NCBI GenBank assembly: GCA_022824265.1
Contig: JAJEAG010000033.1
Span: 62,001 to 126,000, forward strand
Direction: 5' to 3'
Length of the DNA: 64,000 bases
From: Candidatus Poribacteria bacterium
Lineage (GTDB): Bacteria > Poribacteria > WGA-4E > WGA-3G
Shown: positions 42,876 to 52,061 of the stretch, piece by piece
How the letters are laid out: each line of letters begins with the position of its first letter
Position numbering within the stretch: the first letter of the stretch is position 1
Notes under the pieces: model-generated
Databases searched by the model: none
What the model was told of the DNA's origin: nothing
Seen by the model: only the letters and a program-made list of their open reading frames with translations
Program-made: the position numbers and the translations under genes

Positions 42876-44069
42876 ATGCAACAACTTCCTGACGCTACAG
42901 GGCATTTTGGGCAATTCGGTGGAAGATATGTACCCGAAACCCTTATGCCAGCACTTATGGAATTGGAGGAAGCATACACAACACTCAAAGACAATTCAGA
43001 TTTTCAAAAGGAATTTCGGTATTATCTCAGTGAATATGTTGGTCGTCCTAATCCACTGTATTACGCTGAACGATTAACAGAATCTCTTGGTGGTGCTAAG
43101 ATATACCTCAAACGAGAAGACCTAAATCACACTGGGGCACACAAGATTAACAGTGCTATTGGACAGATATTACTTGCACGTTGGATGGGTAAAAAACGAA
43201 TCATTGCAGAAACAGGGGCAGGACAACATGGTGTTGCTACTGCTACCGTAGCAGCAAAGTTCGACATGGAATGTGAAGTATATATGGGTGAAGAGGATAT
43301 TGAAAGACAAGCTCTTAACGTATTTCGCATGCAGTTAATGGGAACTAAGGTTGTTCCGGTAGATTCCGGTTCTCGCACTCTTAAAGATGCAATCAATGCG
43401 TGTTTCAGAGATTGGGTTACAAATGTTCGCTCAACATACTTACTTCTCGGTTCTGTTGTCGGTGCACACCCATATCCAATGATTGTCAGAGACTTTCAAG
43501 CAGTCATTGGTGAGGAGGCAAGATCACAGATTTTAGAACAGGAAGGTAACTTGCCAGACTGTATAGTTGCGTGTGTTGGCGGCGGAAGTAATTCTCTTGG
43601 TATGTTCTACCCGTTTTTTCATGATGAATCAGTCCGTCTAATCGGTGTTGAAGCAGCAGGTGATAGTATACGAAGTGGACGGCACGCTGCTCCACTTACA
43701 GCAGGAAGTGTGGGTGTTTTCCATGGTGCAAAGTGTTATTTATTACAGGAAGAGGATGGTCAAATTACTCCTGCACACTCAATTTCCGCAGGATTAGATT
43801 ATCCTGGTGTAGGTCCTGAACATAGTTATTATAGGGAAACTGGTCGTGCAGAATATGTACCAATTACAGATAAGGAAGCAGTTGAAGGATTTCAGTTGCT
43901 ATCACAGACTGAAGGAATCATTCCAGCATTAGAATCAGCACATGCAATTGCTTACCTTCGTGAACTTGCACCTAAACTTGATAAAGGTAAAACAATTGTT
44001 GTATGTCTATCCGGACGTGGAGATAAAGATGTTTACACTATAGCCAAGGAGTTGGATATTACAATATAG
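42876..44069 (+). CDS. trpB: Tryptophan synthase beta chain
   Basis: This is a 397-residue PLP enzyme condensing indole and serine to tryptophan. The first-class TrpB signatures are complete: '[16 protein letters not shown]', the Schiff-base lysine Lys90 in '[18 protein letters not shown]', '[17 protein letters not shown]', '[13 protein letters not shown]', the phosphate loop '[11 protein letters not shown]' and '[15 protein letters not shown]'. The partner trpA and other trp genes are not adjacent; the neighbours are a hydroxyacid dehydrogenase and a HEAT-repeat protein. The gene is therefore dispersed from any trp operon. Confidence 0.96.
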   Translation: MQQLPDATGHFGQFGGRYVPETLMPALMELEEAYTTLKDNSDFQKEFRYYLSEYVGRPNPLYYAERLTESLGGAKIYLKREDLNHTGAHKINSAIGQILLARWMGKKRIIAETGAGQHGVATATVAAKFDMECEVYMGEEDIERQALNVFRMQLMGTKVVPVDSGSRTLKDAINACFRDWVTNVRSTYLLLGSVVGAHPYPMIVRDFQAVIGEEARSQILEQEGNLPDCIVACVGGGSNSLGMFYPFFHDESVRLIGVEAAGDSIRSGRHAAPLTAGSVGVFHGAKCYLLQEEDGQITPAHSISAGLDYPGVGPEHSYYRETGRAEYVPITDKEAVEGFQLLSQTEGIIPALESAHAIAYLRELAPKLDKGKTIVVCLSGRGDKDVYTIAKELDITI

Positions 44070-44223
44070 TTTTAGTCTAACCAGTTTTTACATCTATAGA
44101 TGTTGTTAATGTTCTTATTAGTTTGAAACATTTATTACTTTTCTGTATCATATATCAAACTGAATGATATACTGATAAATCTATATTATTATAGGCGTAA
44201 TTCAACTGCTGACGAGGTGAACA

Positions 44224-44838
44224 ATGGCACGCGATACCTCAAACACAGCCTCTGATCGATCTATTCAGAACAAGATTCGTAGCCTGATCCAATTACTCTC
44301 ACATAGAAACGGTCCTCTGAGAAATTGGCGTTATTTTCCTTCAAAGTTGTTACGTAGAAAGTTGCGATCAGATTCTGCTGAAATGCGTGCTTATGCAGCT
44401 GAAGGATTAGGTAATGTTGGCGATGCGCATGCAGTGGTACCACTTATTGAAGCATTATCAGATAATAATATTACAGTCCGAAGGTTTGCTATCTCTGCAC
44501 TTGGACGATTGCGAGACTCACGTGCTATAGATGGGCTCATTCCTTTTTTAGATGACGATGAACCTGATATGCGGTGTGCAGCTGTCGTTGCCTTAGGGGA
44601 ATTGGGTTTGACTGAAGGTAGAATTGCCAATCCGCCAATGCAGGTTATTGAGGCATTGGTGAGTAGTGTTACCGATTCTGACAGATCAGTTTGTTCAGCT
44701 GCTGTTGTAGCTTTGGGTAGGATAGGAAACCCGCAAGCAATATCTGCACTCAATGCATTAGAACAAACAACCGAAAGTGAATGGATTCGTAGATATATCA
44801 GTGAAGCACTGCATCAGATAAATGAACAAAACGAATAG
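44224..44838 (+). CDS. HEAT-repeat protein
   Basis: This is a 204-residue protein of about four to five HEAT-like helical hairpins: 'MRAYAAEGLGNVGDAHAVVP', 'TVRRFAISALGRLRDSRAID', 'DMRCAAVVALGELGLTEGRI' and 'SVCSAAVVALGRIGNPQAIS'. The repeats follow the bacterial PBS-lyase-type HEAT consensus and usually act as protein-binding scaffolds. The N-terminal ~50 residues are basic. No enzyme domain is visible, and no partner can be named. Confidence 0.88.
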   Translation: MARDTSNTASDRSIQNKIRSLIQLLSHRNGPLRNWRYFPSKLLRRKLRSDSAEMRAYAAEGLGNVGDAHAVVPLIEALSDNNITVRRFAISALGRLRDSRAIDGLIPFLDDDEPDMRCAAVVALGELGLTEGRIANPPMQVIEALVSSVTDSDRSVCSAAVVALGRIGNPQAISALNALEQTTESEWIRRYISEALHQINEQNE

Positions 44839-44915
44839 AGCTGGATGTTAGATTTGAAACCTTGCTTAATAATTCAATTATGTAATAGACGAACTTTCAT
44901 CTTCACTGCTGAGAA

Positions 44916-45971
44916 CTAAATATCAGTTTTGTTTTGTTCAATCAGACTTCCTGTCTTATCATCTCTCCCCTTAAACACAGCATATAGATACCAGAATGCA
45001 GGTATTACAATAACCGCGCCGATGACCACTATAATTAGTACAGGTTGAAGTACAGACTTTGATGCAGCAGTATTTGAAAAGGTTAGGTTTGGAGAAACAA
45101 TATGTGGAAACTGAGCTAAGCCCCAACCGAATATAATCAATATAACTTGAATTGGAACAAGTACACGTGCAAGTGGATAATGTCGCTTCCAGATTGCCCA
45201 AATTGCCCAAATTGCTACCGCACCTGTCAAGAGATGAAATGGCACTGACCAGATGCTGTTTCCCAAACCCTTTCGTATTGACGGCGCGCCTTCTGCTGAT
45301 AGTAGAAAACTGATACCAGCCATTACACCTACGCTGACAGCAGCAACGAGTGCTCGTATGCGAAAATCTCCCTGTAATTCAGGATTGTCTGTTTCAAGTG
45401 TAAGGTAAACTGCCGCAAGCAGAGCACAAAGTGTCAAGGTGAATACACCTATCGCAAAAGGAAATAAGGCAAACCAAGACGAGATAAAATCTGTTTCAAC
45501 AATACCAGTTTCCACATTAACATGAATAGTTCCAGATGCAACAGCACCAAGCGTAACTCCGAGCATGATTGGCGTGATAATGCTTGCAATTGCGAACAGA
45601 CGACTCCATCTCAGATGGGTTGTTTCGGATTGGTCGTCATAAGTGCGAAATACAAAAGCAGTTCCCCGAAGCACAATTCCTATTAACATCAAGGTTAGAG
45701 GAATATGTAATGCTGTACCTATAGTTGCAAATGCAACCGGAAACGCTACAAATAAAAGAACTACGATGACAATCAACCAAACGTGGTTTGCTTCCCAAAT
45801 CGGGGCAAGCGCATGTTTGATAAGTTCGCGTTGATCCTTTGCACGTCTGCCTGTAGCAAAAAGATCCCATACGCCACCCCCAAAATCTGCACCACCTGTT
45901 AGCATATAGACTATCAATGACATTAACATCACACCAGCAATATATACTTCAAGTTGGAACATTGTCATCAC
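44916..45971 (-). CDS. cydB: Cytochrome bd ubiquinol oxidase, subunit II
   Basis: This is a 351-residue integral membrane protein with eight or nine helices. 'MLTGGADFGGGVWDLFATG' (GADFGGG) and 'HALAPIWEANHVWLIVIVV' are CydB hallmarks, and 'LRGTAFVFRTYDD' also matches. It forms, with CydA, a high-affinity quinol oxidase that reduces oxygen to water in the inner membrane without pumping protons. It starts 31 bases after cydA on the same strand, so the pair is an operon. No cydDC assembly transporter is nearby. Confidence 0.95.
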   Translation of the reverse strand: MMTMFQLEVYIAGVMLMSLIVYMLTGGADFGGGVWDLFATGRRAKDQRELIKHALAPIWEANHVWLIVIVVLLFVAFPVAFATIGTALHIPLTLMLIGIVLRGTAFVFRTYDDQSETTHLRWSRLFAIASIITPIMLGVTLGAVASGTIHVNVETGIVETDFISSWFALFPFAIGVFTLTLCALLAAVYLTLETDNPELQGDFRIRALVAAVSVGVMAGISFLLSAEGAPSIRKGLGNSIWSVPFHLLTGAVAIWAIWAIWKRHYPLARVLVPIQVILIIFGWGLAQFPHIVSPNLTFSNTAASKSVLQPVLIIVVIGAVIVIPAFWYLYAVFKGRDDKTGSLIEQNKTDI

Positions 45972-46002
45972 CAGAAAAAAGAATATAACATCTCATTATC
46001 AA

Positions 46003-47295
46003 CTAATCATATATGAAAATCTGCCGACGTAGGAGTATCACTACGATAATTGAGAGAAAAATGTAAAGCACCGTAAACCCTATGAAAGGGACTATAAGAT
46101 GTGGCATTGGAGTTACGGCATCTGCTGTTCGCATAATGTTATAGATTACCCAAGGTTGTCGTCCGACTTCTGTCACTGTCCATCCAGCTTCTATGGCAAT
46201 AAAACCGAGTGGTGTACATATTGTAACAAACCTAAGGTACCAGTTTTTGATGGGCAATCCTTTATGCCTCCACGCTAACCATCCACCGAGAATTCCTGCG
46301 ATAATCATTACGATTCCACAACCAACCATAATCTGAAATGCGTAATGTACAATAGCAACAGGAGGACGATTTTCGGGAGGAAATTCTTTGAGACCTTTTA
46401 TTTCTGCGTTGAAGTCAAAGTGTGCAAGGAAACTGAGTGCTTTAGGTATTTCTATGGCGTATCGGGTGACTTCAGCCTCTTCATCTGGAATGCCGCCGAT
46501 ACGTAGAGGTGCACCACGTTCTGTTTCCCATTGTGCCTCCATTGCAGCAAGTTTGACGGGTTGGTATTTTGCGAGACGTTTCGCACTGATGTCACCTGAG
46601 ATTGGTTGAAGGAGTGAAAAAATACCACCAACGCATAAAGCAATAGCAAAAGCTTTTCTATGGAATTCGTTTTGTGGGTCACGCCTCAGAAAATATGCGT
46701 GTATCCCTGCAACAGCAAAACCGACAGCAAGGAATGCAGCGATAGTCATGTGGAGGGCTTGACTAAAAGAGGAGGGGTTAAGCATCGCTGCAATAGGATC
46801 AATATTTACTGCCTTTCCATCTTCAATCGTAAATCCAGTAGGCGTATTCATCCAAGCGTTAGCAGTGACTACGAATATACCGGACATCATGCCACCAAGC
46901 AGCACCATCACTCCAGCAAGCCAGTGTACAGTTTTTGGAACACGGTTCCATCCATATAGATATATCCCTAAAAATATTGCCTCTATGAAGAATGCCAATC
47001 CTTCTAAAGAAAACGGCATACCGATTATTGGTCCTGCGTAAGCCATGAAAGTGGGCCACAATAAACCAAGTTCAAACGACAAAACAGTACCAGAAACTGC
47101 ACCTACGGCAAACATGATTGCCGTTCCCTTTGACCACCGTTTTGCAAGTGTGAGATATGTTTCATCCTTAGTCTTTAACCACAAACCTTCTGCAATAACC
47201 ATCAGAAGTGGCATCGCAATGCCTATGGATGCAAAAATAATATGAAAAGCAAGGGACATCGCCATTTGTGCGCGTGCTGCCAAAAGGTCTTCCAT
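46003..47295 (-). CDS. cydA: Cytochrome bd ubiquinol oxidase, subunit I
   Basis: This is a 430-residue, multi-helix protein. Haem ligands are visible: His18 ('AMSLAFHIIFASIGIAMPLL') and His182 ('FSQALHMTIAAFLAVGF'), corresponding to His19 and His186 of E. coli CydA. The acidic pair in 'FSLEGLAFFIEAIFLGIY' (Glu98, Glu105) serves the proton path. The signature 'VTEVGRQPWVIYNIMRTADA' follows. The length is at the short end, consistent with the short-Q-loop (CIO-like) type. It probably supports respiration at low oxygen or under stress. Confidence 0.95.
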   Translation of the reverse strand: MEDLLAARAQMAMSLAFHIIFASIGIAMPLLMVIAEGLWLKTKDETYLTLAKRWSKGTAIMFAVGAVSGTVLSFELGLLWPTFMAYAGPIIGMPFSLEGLAFFIEAIFLGIYLYGWNRVPKTVHWLAGVMVLLGGMMSGIFVVTANAWMNTPTGFTIEDGKAVNIDPIAAMLNPSSFSQALHMTIAAFLAVGFAVAGIHAYFLRRDPQNEFHRKAFAIALCVGGIFSLLQPISGDISAKRLAKYQPVKLAAMEAQWETERGAPLRIGGIPDEEAEVTRYAIEIPKALSFLAHFDFNAEIKGLKEFPPENRPPVAIVHYAFQIMVGCGIVMIIAGILGGWLAWRHKGLPIKNWYLRFVTICTPLGFIAIEAGWTVTEVGRQPWVIYNIMRTADAVTPMPHLIVPFIGFTVLYIFLSIIVVILLRRQIFIYD

Positions 47296-47323
47296 AATGT
47301 TATCTCACATTACATATCTTACA

Positions 47324-47353
47324 TAAAAAAACAGGCGGGTACACTACCCGCCC
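47324..47353 (-). terminator. Intrinsic terminator of the PhyH gene at 47370
   Basis: On the minus strand GGCGGGTA and TACCCGCC pair around a three-base loop and are followed by a run of seven T. It lies just downstream of the PhyH stop and before cydA, so it separates the two minus-strand units. Confidence 0.85.
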
Positions 47354-47369
47354 AAAAATAACATCTTGA

Positions 47370-48197
47370 CTAAGCAACCCAAGGTTCCAACCCGAGAAGT
47401 TTTTTACCTAAGGGTGTCAATTCTGCAGTTTTACCTTGGTTATGTTCCTTCTCTTTCTGGTTTTTCCCAAGTCCGGTAAGACGTTCACGCCATCCTGTAA
47501 CTCTATTTTCGTTAGTATCCTTACCATCGTTTGGAGCAGGTGACATTGTGATATATTGTGCCATCCGTGGACGTTCAGCAGAATTTGGACTGCTACCATG
47601 GGGTAATGCACTATGCCAAATCACCAGGTCCCCTGCCTTACCAGCGATAGGGACAGCATCTTTCTGATAATCACGGACTACATGTCGAGGATTTGCATCT
47701 GATGGTAGATCGTTTAACCATGCTTCTAATTTCTTGTGGAATCCAGGAATACAGGTAAATGCTCCTTGATTAGCAGGAGTATCTGCAAGATATAGAACAC
47801 CCTGTACCTTTAACCGAACAGGCATATTGTCTAACGACATATCCCAATGTAAGTAGGGACCAGGAAACTTCCAATCATCGCGTTCAGGAGGATTCATACT
47901 TGCACGATCAAAACTGACCCAAAGTTTCTCATTATCCCAGATCTCTGTGAAAGCTTGATGTACACGCGGGTATTGTCGGTTATCCCATAATGCTTGATGT
48001 TGATATATCTCTACCATGATACCACGTCGGGGTGGATCTGTTGGGTACCAACTTTCAGGATCATTTCCATCCATTTCAAGAAAGTCCCATACTGCTTGTT
48101 CTGCAGCTTGACAGTTCTCAGGTGGTACCGCTTCACGGACAACCACATAACCATGTTCATCCCAAAATTCTAAATCTTCTTTACTAAATACAGACAT
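47370..48197 (-). CDS. Phytanoyl-CoA dioxygenase (PhyH)-family oxygenase
   Basis: ATG 48197 has GGAG seven bases upstream and gives a 275-residue protein beginning 'MSVFSKEDLEFWDEHGYVVV'; the track's longer N-terminus is unlikely. The H-x-D metal motif is 'PYLHWDMSLD' and the distal His is in 'DLVIWHSALPHGSSPNSAER'. A 2-oxoglutarate Arg follows (ERPRMAQYI). 'GVLYLADTPANQGAFTCIPG' is the typical strand region. The substrate is unknown. An intrinsic terminator closes the gene. Confidence 0.88.
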   Translation of the reverse strand: MSVFSKEDLEFWDEHGYVVVREAVPPENCQAAEQAVWDFLEMDGNDPESWYPTDPPRRGIMVEIYQHQALWDNRQYPRVHQAFTEIWDNEKLWVSFDRASMNPPERDDWKFPGPYLHWDMSLDNMPVRLKVQGVLYLADTPANQGAFTCIPGFHKKLEAWLNDLPSDANPRHVVRDYQKDAVPIAGKAGDLVIWHSALPHGSSPNSAERPRMAQYITMSPAPNDGKDTNENRVTGWRERLTGLGKNQKEKEHNQGKTAELTPLGKKLLGLEPWVA

Positions 48198-48308
48198 AAG
48201 TTTCTCCAATATTGGTGAACTATAGTTTATTTTAGCAATACTTATTGCACATATACATTTCATGTAATCAGGGAATGTATACGCATTATCAATTATACTA
48301 CAAAGTGA

Positions 48309-48992
48309 TTAGGATGTAAAATGTTGTCGTGCATATTCAAGTCGTTCAGGTACACCGATGTCAATCCAATTAGTATCAACTCTATGTACATAAAGTTGGG
48401 ATAGGTTAGGAAAAACATCCCGTTCAATAGAGAAAACATCAGTTTTTGGAAAAGCATTAGCTATAGAACGATTGAATAAAAAAACTGCACCGTTTGCACA
48501 TCCTGCACGTGCGACTTGCTGCTTTTCACGAAACTCAATGATGCGCTGATCTTCATCAGCAACTATTTCACCATAAGATGTTAGATCATTCACATTGATT
48601 CCAAGTAATAATCCATCCATTTCAGGACGTAGATGTAACAGCATATCTGCTAAAGAGATATTTTTCAACAAAATATCTCCATGCAAAACAAAGACAGGAA
48701 AATCTTTAACCAACCGAAACGCATTCTGAATAGCACCACCCGTTCCAAGAGGTTTTTCCTCTTTCGCATATTGGATTTTGACACCTGCATATTTGTCACC
48801 TACATGTTGAATTAGCACATCATGTAAGTGTCCCGATGCAAGTATCACCTCGTTTACGCCAGCCGCAGATAAAAGGGCAATTTGCCACTCTAAAACGGTT
48901 CTACTTCCAATTTTCAACAATACTTTCGGAAGTTGTTCTGTAGTCTTACCCAGTCTTGTGGAAAGTCCACCACAGAGAATAATCGCTTGCAT
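48309..48992 (-). CDS. Sugar-nucleotide (NDP-sugar) nucleotidyltransferase
   Basis: This is a 227-residue GT-A-like nucleotidyltransferase. 'MQAIILCGGLSTRLGKTTEQ' with 'LPKVLLKIGSRTVLEWQIAL' is the catalytic G-G-x-x-T-R-L...P-K motif. 'KPLGTGGAIQNAF' and 'FVLHGDILLKNISLADML' follow, the latter with the metal-binding Asp. It resembles the short mannose/heptose-1-phosphate guanylyltransferase types (HddC/RfbF-like) and probably activates a hexose or heptose for surface polysaccharide. The exact sugar and nucleotide are undetermined. Confidence 0.85.
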   Translation of the reverse strand: MQAIILCGGLSTRLGKTTEQLPKVLLKIGSRTVLEWQIALLSAAGVNEVILASGHLHDVLIQHVGDKYAGVKIQYAKEEKPLGTGGAIQNAFRLVKDFPVFVLHGDILLKNISLADMLLHLRPEMDGLLLGINVNDLTSYGEIVADEDQRIIEFREKQQVARAGCANGAVFLFNRSIANAFPKTDVFSIERDVFPNLSQLYVHRVDTNWIDIGVPERLEYARQHFTS

Positions 48993-49025
48993 AAACTTAA
49001 TTCCTTGGTGATATAAACAGTATAA

Positions 49026-49415
49026 TTATACCATGTCTGGATCAGGTAAAAAATCAAATGCATTTTCAATCTGTTCAAGACTGAGCACATCAAATTGGGG
49101 TGACAGATGAATTGCTATTACATCAAAACGACAGGGGAAATCAATTATATTTCGTGTCTGTAGATATGCTAATGCGATTTTAGATATTTGCCGTTGTTTC
49201 TGTTTGGTGACAGCATGTTGCGGAAATCCGTACTTTAAACTCCTTCGAGTTTTTACTTCTACGAATACGATACAATTTTCGTGTTGGGCAATCAGGTCAA
49301 TTTCACCGCGTTGAAAACGGTAATTGTGGGCAAGAATCTTATAACCGTGTGCTTTAAGATGATCCGCAGCGAAGGTTTCTCCTATTTTGGCAATGTTTTG
49401 CTTGACACCACCCAT
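49026..49415 (-). CDS. yraN: YraN/UPF0102-family endonuclease-like protein
   Basis: This is a 129-residue protein with the family motifs 'KIGETFAADHLKAHGYKILA', 'RFQRGEIDLIAQHENCIVFV' (E-x-D-L-I), 'EVKTRRSLKYGFP' (catalytic E-x-K) and a helix ending 'RFDVIAI'. This is a PD-(D/E)xK-type Holliday-junction-resolvase-like fold whose exact cellular job is not established. It sits just after rnhB in the ffh-rpsP...rnhB run, its usual neighbourhood in many bacteria. Confidence 0.9.
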   Translation of the reverse strand: MGGVKQNIAKIGETFAADHLKAHGYKILAHNYRFQRGEIDLIAQHENCIVFVEVKTRRSLKYGFPQHAVTKQKQRQISKIALAYLQTRNIIDFPCRFDVIAIHLSPQFDVLSLEQIENAFDFLPDPDMV

Positions 49416-49464
49416 TTTAGTACCCTCGGATCCTTGGAGTTATGACAATTATGTTTGAGCTAAA

Positions 49465-50082
49465 CTAATTAGCGAGTAATTTGAAGGTTTTGCGATGAAT
49501 AGGGGATACACCGAACTTTGCAATAGCCTGACGGTGTTGTACCGTTGGATATCCTTTGTGTCGTTGAAACCCATAACTCGGATATGTTTGATTGTATTCA
49601 ATCATCAGTCTATCGCGAGTTGTTTTAGCAATAACTGATGCGGCTGCGATGGATATACTAAGATTATCACCTTTCGGAATTGCTTCTGCAGAAATGTCAG
49701 TTTCAGGTAGTTTGGTACCATCAACAAGGAGAAAGTCCGGTATTGGTGTGAGTTGTTTTATTGCTGCCTTCATTGCATGCAATGTTGCTTGAAGGATGTT
49801 TATATGCTCAATTATTTTATTATCTGCATAACCGATGCCGACTGAAACAGCAATGTTATTAATTTCATCAAACAAACTCGAACGTTGCTTTGAAGTTAAT
49901 TGCTTTGAATCCTTCAAATTATCTATTTGACAACCATAAGGTAAAATAACTGCAGCTGCTACGACTGGACCTGCCAGAGCACCTCTACCTGCTTCATCTA
50001 TACCAGCAATCCGCGTGTAACCCTTCTCACTACATGCCCGTTCAAAAGAGTCCATTCTGTTAGACTCTGCGTTCTTTGACAC
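49465..50082 (-). CDS. rnhB: Ribonuclease HII
   Basis: This 205-residue enzyme removes ribonucleotides and RNA from RNA-DNA hybrids. The DEAGRG motif '[20 protein letters not shown]' has the first catalytic Asp and Glu, '[10 protein letters not shown]' the next Asp, and '[13 protein letters not shown]' the family's K-x-x-R-D-x-x-M region. The length is normal. The start overlaps the end of rplS by 23 bases, indicating translational coupling within the ribosomal operon. Confidence 0.95.
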   Translation of the reverse strand: MSKNAESNRMDSFERACSEKGYTRIAGIDEAGRGALAGPVVAAAVILPYGCQIDNLKDSKQLTSKQRSSLFDEINNIAVSVGIGYADNKIIEHINILQATLHAMKAAIKQLTPIPDFLLVDGTKLPETDISAEAIPKGDNLSISIAAASVIAKTTRDRLMIEYNQTYPSYGFQRHKGYPTVQHRQAIAKFGVSPIHRKTFKLLAN

Positions 50083-50404
50083 GAGCAGCTCTTCCAGTGC
50101 GGTCTCTCAAGTAGTATAATTTTGCACGGCGAACAGCACCGTAGCGCACTACACTGATACTTTCAATATTGGGTGAATGTAGTGGAAATGTCCTTTCACT
50201 TCCTGTACCGAATGCGACGCGACGCACAGTAAAAGTAGCACGTGTTCCACCATGAGCGCGACGAATCACTGTGCCTTCATAAGCCTGTATTCGTTCTTTC
50301 TGTCCCTCACGGATACGCGTATTGACTCTAACAATGTCCCCTGGACCAAATTCTGGAAAGTCACTTTTCATATATTGACTTTCAACTGATTCAATTAAAT
50401 TCAT
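50060..50404 (-). CDS. rplS: 50S ribosomal protein L19
   Basis: The 114-residue protein has the L19 core: '[20 protein letters not shown]', '[20 protein letters not shown]' and '[20 protein letters not shown]', followed by '[20 protein letters not shown]'. L19 lies at the 30S-50S interface. A strong AGGAGGAAC site precedes the start. It is preceded by trmD with a ~90-base gap. Confidence 0.98.
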   Translation of the reverse strand: MNLIESVESQYMKSDFPEFGPGDIVRVNTRIREGQKERIQAYEGTVIRRAHGGTRATFTVRRVAFGTGSERTFPLHSPNIESISVVRYGAVRRAKLYYLRDRTGRAARVKERRV

Positions 50405-50493
50405 TCTTCAGTTCCTCCTTTTATTAGATTAAAACTTTTGTATATATTTACTTGTGCAGCACTATTGTTTGGGCATGTTACTTTGATTTAGAT

Positions 50494-51216
50494 TTACTGC
50501 TTTACTTTATTGATGATTGCAAGTTCTTCATCAGTAAGATCATATTCTTGGAGTAAATCTGGTCGACGTTGTGCAGTACGTTTTAATGCTTCAACATGCC
50601 GCCATTTTTTTATATTATCATGATGTCCACTTAACAATACCTCCGGTACTTTCATACCTTCATAATCTGCGGGACGGGTGTAGTGTGGATGATCAAGTAG
50701 TTCTTTGCTAAATGAATCCTCGTGGGCAGACTCAAAATCTCCTAAAGCACCTGGTAAAACTCGTGCGATAGCATCAATTATCACGAGCGCAGCTATCTCT
50801 CCACCACTTAAAACATAATCCCCTATTGAGATTTCTGACGTGACGATTTTTTGACGTACTCGCTCATCAACTCCTTTATAACGACCACAAATTAATATAA
50901 GGTGATTTTCCAAAGATAACGCTTCAACAAGGGGTTGTGTTAAAGGTATTCCTTGTGGGGTCAAAAAGACTATGTGTGCATCAGATTCTACATTTAATTC
51001 TTTGGTAGCTGCGAAGATTGGTTCAGGTTTGAGAATCATCCCCGCTCCACCACCATAAGGATAATCGTCTACTGATTTATGTTTGTCTGTAGTCCAATCT
51101 CGTAAATTATAGACATTAACTGTAAGTCCACCAGCGTCTTGGATTCGCTTAAGAATACCTGTTTGCAGTGCAGGTGCGATTATATCTGGAAACAGTGCGA
51201 GGACATCCAATTTCAT
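50494..51216 (-). CDS. trmD: tRNA (guanine(37)-N1)-methyltransferase
   Basis: From ATG 51216 ([15 protein letters not shown]) the protein is 240 residues, typical for TrmD; the track's extra N-terminal residues overlap khpA and are unlikely. Motifs: '[20 protein letters not shown]', '[17 protein letters not shown]', '[15 protein letters not shown]' and '[20 protein letters not shown]' (trefoil-knot SAM site). It methylates G37 of tRNAs to prevent frameshifting. It follows khpA directly, whereas in many bacteria rimM lies between them. Confidence 0.97.
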   Translation of the reverse strand: MKLDVLALFPDIIAPALQTGILKRIQDAGGLTVNVYNLRDWTTDKHKSVDDYPYGGGAGMILKPEPIFAATKELNVESDAHIVFLTPQGIPLTQPLVEALSLENHLILICGRYKGVDERVRQKIVTSEISIGDYVLSGGEIAALVIIDAIARVLPGALGDFESAHEDSFSKELLDHPHYTRPADYEGMKVPEVLLSGHHDNIKKWRHVEALKRTAQRRPDLLQEYDLTDEELAIINKVKQ

Positions 51217-51235
51217 TATGTCGTGCCTATAATCG

Positions 51236-51487
51236 CTATGCTTCTGTTCTCGGTTCCTCAATTAATTCAAGAATCACTTTTTTATTAACTTTTAACCCCG
51301 CTGTATAAAGGAGAGTCCTAATTGCTTTTAGTGTCCTTCCGTATCTACCAATTATTTTTCCTAAATCCTCATCAGTAACACTCAATTCAATTATAACCAC
51401 TTTTTCACCAGTCACTTCACGGACGATTACATCATCTGGATAGTCAACGAGAGATTTTACGATGTATTCAATAAGTTCTTTGAACAT
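51236..51487 (-). CDS. khpA: KH-domain RNA-binding protein (KhpA type)
   Basis: The 83-residue protein has one KH domain: '[18 protein letters not shown]' and the GxxG loop in '[20 protein letters not shown]'. It is the YlqC/KhpA family that sits between rpsP and trmD in many bacteria and, with KhpB, binds RNA in envelope and division regulation. It starts 69 bases downstream of the rpsP stop. Confidence 0.95.
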   Translation of the reverse strand: MFKELIEYIVKSLVDYPDDVIVREVTGEKVVIIELSVTDEDLGKIIGRYGRTLKAIRTLLYTAGLKVNKKVILELIEEPRTEA

Positions 51488-51556
51488 AACTAACTTTCTG
51501 TGGATATAATAATTGTAGGGTATGAAGACAGATTTATCTCAGTAGAAGTTAGAAAA

Positions 51557-51979
51557 CTATGCTTCCTCTTCAGACGTTTCTGTTGTTTCGTCTTTTTCAG
51601 ATGAATCGGATGCTTCCTCAGTGGGAGGATCTTCCTGTTCAACTTCACTTGAAGTATCATCTACTTCTTCAGGAGTATCATCTGTCTCAACTTCATCTTC
51701 AGGAAGCGGTTTTCCAAGTTTTTCAAATGTGAATTTCTTCCAGATGCCTTGTTGTGAAAGCAATCTCTTGGCTGTATCGGAGGGTTGTGCTCCTCGTCTT
51801 AACCATTTCAATGCTTTCTCTTCGTCAATAACGACATCTGCGGGTTCTGTAATTGGATTGTAATGACCAAGTCGTTCTAAAAAGACACCATCCCGTTGTG
51901 CTCGTGCATCGGCTGCAACAAGTCGAAAAAATGGTCTTTTTTTTCTACCGAGTCGTTGTAATCTTATTCTAACTGCCAA
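51557..51979 (-). CDS. rpsP: 30S ribosomal protein S16 with acidic C-terminal extension
   Basis: The first ~85 residues are standard S16: '[20 protein letters not shown]', '[20 protein letters not shown]' and '[20 protein letters not shown]'. They are followed by an unusual ~50-residue tail made almost only of Asp, Glu, Ser and Thr ([20 protein letters not shown]...). The tail is more than half the size of the conserved domain and would be disordered and very negative. It lies between ffh and khpA in the canonical operon order. Confidence 0.96.
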   Translation of the reverse strand: MAVRIRLQRLGRKKRPFFRLVAADARAQRDGVFLERLGHYNPITEPADVVIDEEKALKWLRRGAQPSDTAKRLLSQQGIWKKFTFEKLGKPLPEDEVETDDTPEEVDDTSSEVEQEDPPTEEASDSSEKDETTETSEEEA

Positions 51980-52061
51980 AAATTACCTCCTGGTAAAAAT
52001 AATATCACTGGGATAACCCAGTAGTATATAATATCTGAAATGTCCTAAATCTTTGTTTACT

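Noticed and set aside
42363-42914. 183-residue minus-strand ORF
   Set aside because: It is antisense to the clear hydroxyacid dehydrogenase gene and begins inside trpB; a codon-bias shadow.
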